A stretch of 9,434 bases of DNA, taken from positions 1-9,434 of the forward strand of contig NZ_JALNWM010000128.1 of NCBI RefSeq assembly GCF_023230885.1, given 5' to 3'. The translations under genes and the position numbers were made by a program. The notes under the pieces were generated by a model. That model was not told the DNA's origin. It saw only the letters and a list, made by a program, of their open reading frames with translations, and made no database searches. This DNA is from Desulfocurvus sp. Its GTDB lineage: Bacteria; Desulfobacterota; Desulfovibrionia; Desulfovibrionales; Desulfovibrionaceae. This document shows, piece after piece, positions 5,327-9,434 of the stretch; positions within the stretch are counted from its first letter, which is position 1; every line of letters begins with the position of its first letter.

Positions 5327-5815
5327 ATGAAGATCCATCCTGATCAAATCAGGGCCACCGAACAGGAACAGGCCCGGGCCAGGCGCGCCGCCGAAGCGGA
5401 CGCCGGGTTCGGAGACCTGCTCGCCCGGGAGGTCGGCAAGACCCGGGAGCAGGACGCGGCCCAGCCCGCCGCCCCGCCTCCGGGAGCGGGCCTGTCCACC
5501 ATGGTCCTTGCGGCCCAGGCGGCCGCCGGAGTGGGCGAGAACACTGATTCGGGGCAAAGCGTCATGGACAGCCTGGACACCCTCATGAACGAATGGGAAG
5601 AGTACGCCGCCCGGCTCCAGGAGCCCTCCGCCAGCCTGAACCTGCGCCAGGCCAACGGAGTGCTGGAGCACATCGAGCGGGGCGTGGCCTCCATCAAGGA
5701 CCGCTACCCCGGCCTGGGCGACGAGGCCCCCGGCCTGCAGGCGGTGGTGGACGAGATGGAGATCCTGGCCGTAACCGAGCGCATCAAGTTCAACCGCGGG
5801 GACTACCTGGCGTAG
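5327..5815 (+). CDS. Unrecognised 162-residue protein behind a sigma-54 promoter
   Basis: I do not recognise this family. The ATG has AGGAG 6 nt upstream and a sigma-54 promoter just before it, so the gene is very likely real. There is no signal peptide or membrane span. Three parts are visible: a charged N-terminus (1-45) with a short hydrophobic motif FGDLLAREV (28-36); a linker rich in Ala, Pro and Gly (about 46-75); and a mostly helical acidic C-terminal domain (about 78-162) with WEEYAARL (90-97), a segment LRQANGVLEHIERGVASI (106-123) and a distinctive end ITERIKFNRGDY-like tail (VTERIKFNRGDYLA, 149-162). Sigma-54 often drives flagellar, nitrogen or surface genes in delta-proteobacteria, and small helical proteins with an N-terminal F-x-x-LL motif occur among flagellar export partners. 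A motility role is therefore a guess, not a call. Its last 26 bp overlap the 3' end of thpR on the other strand. Confidence 0.8.
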   Translation: MKIHPDQIRATEQEQARARRAAEADAGFGDLLAREVGKTREQDAAQPAAPPPGAGLSTMVLAAQAAAGVGENTDSGQSVMDSLDTLMNEWEEYAARLQEPSASLNLRQANGVLEHIERGVASIKDRYPGLGDEAPGLQAVVDEMEILAVTERIKFNRGDYLA

Positions 5816-6428
5816 CCCCGGAACCGGCGCCCCCCAAGGCGCCACCGCCGCCGGACGGCCGCCACAGGGACGTGGCCCCGAACCCGGCGAGCGCGGTGTA
5901 TTTTGGCCCGTTCGGACCAGGGACGCTCCGCCACAGCGTGAACGCATCCACGCCGTGGGCGGGCCAGGACACCCGCGCCACCTTTTCCAGCACCTGCTCC
6001 CACGCGTCGCCCGCGTCGGCCCGGACCCGGAACAGGGTCAGGTGCGGCCTGTAGGGCCGCTCCCGGGGCCCGAAGCCCAGGGGCGCCAGGGCCGTGTCGA
6101 TGTCCGCCGCCAGGGCCGCCAGCCGCGCGGCCCCCTGGCCCACGCCGACCCAGGCCACCCGCGCCGCCCCCCGGGGCGGAAAGCGCCCCGCCCCCGCGAG
6201 ACCCAGCTCGAAGGGCCCGAAGGCCACCCCCGCGAGGGCCCGGCCCAGGGCCTCCAGCCGCTCCCGCTCCACCGCGCCCAGAAAGCGCAGGGTGATGTGC
6301 CCGTTGCCGGGCTGGGGCCATGTCGTGCGCGAGCGCAGGCCCGGGCGCAGGTCGGCCTCCAGGCTGGCCAGCAGCCGGTGCCACTCCCGGGGCAGGGCCA
6401 CGCCCAGGAACAGCCGCAGGGCGCTCAA
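5790..6428 (-). CDS. thpR: RNA 2',3'-cyclic phosphodiesterase (2H family, LigT-like)
   Basis: 2H-phosphoesterase that opens RNA 2',3'-cyclic phosphates to 2'-phosphates and in vitro can join 2'-5' RNA ends. Both catalytic tetrapeptides are present: HITL (44-47) and HLTL (129-132), with the typical surroundings RLFLGVALP (5-13), GHITLRFLG and RPHLTLFRV. I start at TTG 6428, whose TTGA overlaps the pncC TGA by 4 nt, giving MSALRLFLGV and 212 residues. The alternative CTG at 6419 would give MRLFLGV. The frame extends far upstream but only inside pncC. No strong Shine-Dalgarno is seen, which fits translational coupling to pncC. Family members are about 175-190 residues; the last ~25 residues, from about 187 on, form a Gly/Ser/Pro/Ala-rich tail that looks non-conserved. 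The final 26 bp run antisense into the convergent 162-residue gene. Confidence 0.9.
   Translation of the reverse strand: MSALRLFLGVALPREWHRLLASLEADLRPGLRSRTTWPQPGNGHITLRFLGAVERERLEALGRALAGVAFGPFELGLAGAGRFPPRGAARVAWVGVGQGAARLAALAADIDTALAPLGFGPRERPYRPHLTLFRVRADAGDAWEQVLEKVARVSWPAHGVDAFTLWRSVPGPNGPKYTALAGFGATSLWRPSGGGGALGGAGSGATPGSPRG
6425..6428 (-). promoter_or_regulatory. TTGA stop-start overlap coupling pncC and thpR
   Basis: On the minus strand TTGA contains the thpR start TTG (6428-6426) and the pncC stop TGA (6427-6425). This is a variant of the common ATGA coupling signal. With no independent ribosome site evident for thpR, re-initiation by ribosomes finishing pncC is the likely route. 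Confidence 0.65.
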
Positions 6429-6931
6429 GGCCCGTCCGCCCCGCCCGGCGCGGCCAGCAGCTCCAGCAGCCCGGCCACGGCGGCGCGCACCGTGGCGGCC
6501 TTGACCGCGTGGCGCGGCCCGTCGAAGCGGTGCAGCCGCGCGCACACGGCCCCGTCCACGAAAAAAGCCATCCAGACCGTGCCTACGGGCTTTTCCGCGC
6601 TGCCGCCCCCGGGCCCGGCGATGCCCGACACCGCCACCGCGCACTGCGCGTCCAGCACCCGCGCCGCGCCCCGGGCCATGGCCCGGACCACCGCCTCGCT
6701 CACCGCGCCGTGGGCTGCCAGCGCGTCTTCGGGCACGCCCAGCACCCCGGTCTTGACCCCGTTGGCATAGGCCACCACGGCGCCCCGGAACCAGTCCGAG
6801 CTGCCGGGCACGTCGGTGAGCGAGCTGGCCAGCAGCCCGCCGGTGCACGATTCCGCCGTGGCCAGGGTGCGCCCCCGGGCGCGCAGCGCCTCGCCCAGGC
6901 GGGCGATGTCGTCCAGAAGTGTCCGTTCCAT
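6425..6931 (-). CDS. pncC: Stand-alone CinA C-terminal domain, nicotinamide-nucleotide amidase PncC
   Basis: Deamidates nicotinamide mononucleotide to nicotinate mononucleotide, recycling the pyridine nucleotide released for example by NAD-dependent DNA ligase. The protein has 168 residues, the length of the single-domain form; the N-terminal CinA domain (COG1058) is absent. TAESCTGGLL (25-34, Ser28), the AYANGVK segment (54-60, Tyr56 and Lys60), SGIAGPGGGSAEKPVGTVW (102-120) and the GAVSEAVVRAM stretch are all family hallmarks. Ser, Tyr and Lys match the proposed catalytic residues. The ATG at 6931 has GGAGG (6937-6941) at 5 nt. It follows the hybrid kinase by 83 bp and overlaps thpR by 4 bp. 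Joint cinA-ligT-recA operons are known in Deinococcus and relatives, so pncC with thpR is a recurring pair. recA is not in this window. Confidence 0.93.
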   Translation of the reverse strand: MERTLLDDIARLGEALRARGRTLATAESCTGGLLASSLTDVPGSSDWFRGAVVAYANGVKTGVLGVPEDALAAHGAVSEAVVRAMARGAARVLDAQCAVAVSGIAGPGGGSAEKPVGTVWMAFFVDGAVCARLHRFDGPRHAVKAATVRAAVAGLLELLAAPGGADGP

Positions 6932-7014
6932 GCGTGCCTCCGGAGCCAGGGTAGCAGGGCGCCGGGGGCGGCACAAGGCAGCCCGGGCGCGCCGTCCCGC
7001 CCGGCGTCCGGGCC

Positions 7015-9434
7015 TCAGGCCGTGACGCGGTCCAGGACCTGTTCGAGGTCCTCGGGGCTCACGGGCTTGGAGACGTAGTCGTCCATGCCCGCGGCCAGGA
7101 AGCGTTCGCGGTCGCCGGTCATGGCGTGGGCGGTCATGGCGACCACCGGCAGGGCCGGGTCCAGGCCGGGCACCTCGCCCGAGCGGATGGCGCGGGTGGC
7201 CTGGATGCCGTCCAGCCCGGGCATCTGCACGTCCATGAGCACGAGGTCGAAATCGCCGTCGGCCAGGGCCAGCAGGGCGGTCCGGCCGTCCTCCGCACCC
7301 ACGGCGACGTGGCCCAGCTCGCGCAGCAGCCGCTCGGCGTAGACGCGGTTGACGGTGTTGTCCTCGGCCACGAGCACGCGCAGGGCGCGCCGTGCCGGGG
7401 CGGGGCCCCGGGGCGCGGGCGTCGCGCCGGGCGGGGCGGGGTCCGCCGCCTGGCGCATGGGCACGGTGAACCAGACCGAGGTGCCCCCGCCGGGCTCGGA
7501 GTCCACGGCGATGGCTCCGCCCATGAGCCGCACCAGGCGCCGCACGATGCCCAGGCCCAGGCCCGTTCCGGAGTAGCGGCGGGTGAAGGATCCGTCGGCC
7601 TGGGTGAAGGGCTCGAAGAGCATGTCCACCTGCTCGGGGGCGATGCCCACCCCCGTGTCGCGCACGCGGAACAGCAGGCGCCGGGGGCCGTGGCCCCCGT
7701 CCAGCAGCCAGGCCGACACGGCCACGCTTCCGGCGGGGGTGAACTTCAGGGCGTTGCCCACCAGGTTGGAGAGCACCTGGCGGAGGCGCCCCCCGTCGCC
7801 CGTCAGGTCGCCGCCCGGGAGCTCGGGGGCGTCGAACTCCAGGGCCAGGCCCTTGGCCTCGGCCTGGGGACGGTAGGTGCCCTCCACCGCGTGCAGCACG
7901 TCGCCCAGGGTGAAGCGGCGGCTCTCCAGGCGCATCCGCCCGGCCTCGATGCGCGAGATGTCCAGCAGGTCGTTGAGGATGGCCAGCAGGTTGCGGCCCG
8001 ACTCGCGGATCATCTCCAGGTTCGCGCGCTGCTCGTCGTCCAGGTCCGTGAGCAGGGTCAGCTCGGCCATGCCCAGGATGCCGTTCAGCGGGGTGCGCAC
8101 CTCGTGGCTCATGTTGGCCAGGAACTCGTTCTTGGTCCGGCTGGCGCGTTCGGCGTCCTCCTTGGCCTGGCGCAGGGTCTCCTCGATCCTCTTGCGCCCG
8201 GTGATGTCCGTGATGGAGACGATGGCCGTGCGCGATTCGGGCAGCATGCCGACCTGGGCCAGCACCGGGACGGGGTGTCCGTCGCGGTGGATCACGTCCA
8301 GCTCGTATTCCTCGGGTTCGGGGTCGCCCGCCAGGCGCCGGGCGCGGTGGGCCAGGACGGTCTCGCGGCAGTGTGAGGCCACGAAATCGATGAACGGCCT
8401 GCCGGTCATGTCCCGCTCGGCCCAGCCGACGATGGCGCCGAGCCTGCGGTTGACGCGTTCGATGCTGCCGTCGCGGGCCACGGCCAGCATGCCCGAGGCG
8501 GAGTGTTCGAAGATGACCCGGTACAGGGCGGCGCGTTCGTCGGCCAGCTCTTCCATGCGCTTGCGCTCGGTGATGTCGCGGGCCAGGCCCTGGGTGCCCG
8601 CGAAGTCCGCCTTTCCGGCCGGGAGGGCGGTGTAGATGCCCTCGGCCAGGAAGGACAGCACCGGCGGGGTGGTCCGGATTTCCAGGTCCGCGCAGCTCCC
8701 GGCCCGGGTCAGCAGGCGCAGCTCCAGGTCGGTGGTGCGGCGCTGGCCGGTGCGGCGTTCGTTGATGCGCTGGCGGGCCTGTTCGCGGTCTTCGGGGTGC
8801 ACCAGGTCGAGCAGGGGTCTGCCCGTCAGCTCGGCGGGCTCGTAGCCGTAGCGGCGGACGGCGCCGTTGATGAAGGAGATTCGCCCTTCGCCGTCCAGGC
8901 GGTAGACGATGTCGGGGATGTTCTCGACGATGGACTCGAACTTGCTTTCGGACTGGCGCAGGGCCTCCTCGGCCAGGCGGCGCTCGGTGAGGTCGTGGGA
9001 GACCACCGAGACATGGGTCACTTCGCCGGACTCGTCGCGGTAGGGCGAGAAGATGACCTCCCAGAACCCCCGGCCCAGCCGGGGGAACTCGAACCACGCC
9101 TCGTAGTTCACCGGGCGGCCCGCGAAGGCGGCGTCCAGGCTGGGCCGGATGTTCCGGGTGAAGACTTCCTCGCCCCACAGTTCGGCCACGCTGCGCCCGA
9201 GCACGTCCGCGGGCCGCAGGCCCATGGCCGCCAGGTAGCTGGCGTTGGCCGCTTCGTAGCGGTAGCCCCTGGCCACCAGGGTCATGAAATCGCGCGAGGA
9301 GTCGGCGATGAACTGGTAGCGGCGCGCGGCCGTGGCCTGCTCCCTGGCGGCGGCCAGCAGGCGCTCCAGCAGCTCCTCGCGGTCCGACGCGGGGCTGGGC
9401 GTTGGCTGCGGCGTCTTGTCCGGTGTGTCGGCCA
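7015..9434 (-). CDS. Soluble hybrid sensor histidine kinase with three PAS domains and a receiver
   Basis: The frame is open to the right edge, giving 806 visible codons including the stop. The first visible base pair reads TG before GCC GAC ACA, so the true start may be an ATG whose A lies just outside; otherwise the N-terminus is partial. Numbering from the first visible Ala, a short charged helix (17-38) precedes PAS1 (about 39-150), PAS2 (165-290) and PAS3 (305-415). Each PAS ends in a DLTERR/DITERK/DITGRK junction. HisKA has the phospho-acceptor His443 in MSHEVRTPLNG. The ATPase domain shows NLVGNALKFT, DTGVGI and GTGLGLGI. The receiver (about 683-800) has the acidic pair AEDN, phospho-acceptor Asp734 in LMDVQMPGLDG and Lys789 in VSKPV. 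No membrane span is seen, so it senses cytoplasmic cues. There is no C-terminal HPt domain; phosphotransfer onward would need a separate protein. Ligands are unknown. Confidence 0.95.
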   Translation of the reverse strand, partial: ADTPDKTPQPTPSPASDREELLERLLAAAREQATAARRYQFIADSSRDFMTLVARGYRYEAANASYLAAMGLRPADVLGRSVAELWGEEVFTRNIRPSLDAAFAGRPVNYEAWFEFPRLGRGFWEVIFSPYRDESGEVTHVSVVSHDLTERRLAEEALRQSESKFESIVENIPDIVYRLDGEGRISFINGAVRRYGYEPAELTGRPLLDLVHPEDREQARQRINERRTGQRRTTDLELRLLTRAGSCADLEIRTTPPVLSFLAEGIYTALPAGKADFAGTQGLARDITERKRMEELADERAALYRVIFEHSASGMLAVARDGSIERVNRRLGAIVGWAERDMTGRPFIDFVASHCRETVLAHRARRLAGDPEPEEYELDVIHRDGHPVPVLAQVGMLPESRTAIVSITDITGRKRIEETLRQAKEDAERASRTKNEFLANMSHEVRTPLNGILGMAELTLLTDLDDEQRANLEMIRESGRNLLAILNDLLDISRIEAGRMRLESRRFTLGDVLHAVEGTYRPQAEAKGLALEFDAPELPGGDLTGDGGRLRQVLSNLVGNALKFTPAGSVAVSAWLLDGGHGPRRLLFRVRDTGVGIAPEQVDMLFEPFTQADGSFTRRYSGTGLGLGIVRRLVRLMGGAIAVDSEPGGGTSVWFTVPMRQAADPAPPGATPAPRGPAPARRALRVLVAEDNTVNRVYAERLLRELGHVAVGAEDGRTALLALADGDFDLVLMDVQMPGLDGIQATRAIRSGEVPGLDPALPVVAMTAHAMTGDRERFLAAGMDDYVSKPVSPEDLEQVLDRVTA

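Noticed and set aside
3588..5330. 580-codon + strand frame over holB and usp
   Set aside because: Antisense to two clear genes; the Gln/Gly/His/Ala-rich product is typical of a shadow frame.
5826..5843. GGCGCC...GGCGCC hairpin after the 162-residue gene as its terminator
   Set aside because: Short stem with no T-run, inside the thpR coding sequence; such palindromes are common at this GC content.
6948..6976. Possible promoter for pncC (TTGTGC-N17-TACCCT with extended -10, minus strand)
   Set aside because: Only three of six matches in each box, and the start site would fall on the pncC Shine-Dalgarno at 6937-6941, leaving almost no leader.
6959..7006. CGCCGGG/CCCGGCG repeat in the kinase-pncC gap as a terminator
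   Set aside because: The loop is over 30 nt, there is no T-run, and similar 7-bp GC matches occur throughout the window.
6425..9178. 917-codon minus-strand frame joining the kinase region to pncC
   Set aside because: Only the last 168 codons (pncC) are real. The upstream part is an out-of-frame reading of the kinase gene with Arg/Pro/Gly-rich content.

Overview
The window is very GC-rich and tightly packed, with ten protein genes, one cut by each edge. The gene set and sequence style (DUF1614 membrane protein next to a MogA-type protein, a soluble multi-PAS hybrid kinase, a sigma-54 promoter, strong Shine-Dalgarno sites) suggest a high-GC delta-proteobacterium of the Desulfovibrio kind. This is inferred from protein style; no rRNA or other marker is present. 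I see no tRNA, rRNA, CRISPR array, insertion sequence or phage gene. The content is mostly chromosomal housekeeping and regulation.

Layout, left to right. (1) The 3' three quarters of aroE (shikimate dehydrogenase, +), followed by a clear intrinsic terminator and about 250 bp with no convincing gene. (2) A minus-strand pair 16 bp apart: a DUF1614 membrane protein, then a MogA/MoaB-type molybdopterin adenylyltransferase with an unexplained ~100-residue N-terminal extension. (3) rmlA (glucose-1-phosphate thymidylyltransferase, +), divergent from DUF1614 across a 139-bp gap. (4) holB (DNA polymerase III delta', -), convergent with rmlA. (5) A universal stress protein gene (-), separated from holB by a 165-bp gap holding a perfect 12-bp hairpin. 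(6) A 320-bp divergent intergenic region with a sigma-70-like promoter for usp, an inverted repeat over it, a possible second sigma-70 promoter on +, and a near-consensus sigma-54 promoter. (7) An unrecognised 162-residue protein (+) driven by the sigma-54 promoter. (8) A minus-strand cluster: a soluble three-PAS hybrid histidine kinase (reaching the right edge), stand-alone CinA C-terminal domain (pncC), and thpR (RNA 2',3'-cyclic phosphodiesterase), whose TTG start overlaps the pncC stop and whose 3' end overlaps the sigma-54 gene antisense by 26 bp.

Functional links: DUF1614 and the MogA-like gene are probably co-transcribed. pncC and thpR are almost certainly translationally coupled, a pairing known elsewhere (cinA-ligT-recA). 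The kinase could signal through its own receiver, but no output regulator is visible. I found no wholly new system. The most open questions are the sigma-54-driven unknown protein, the N-terminal extension of the MogA-like protein, and the structured intergenic elements around usp.
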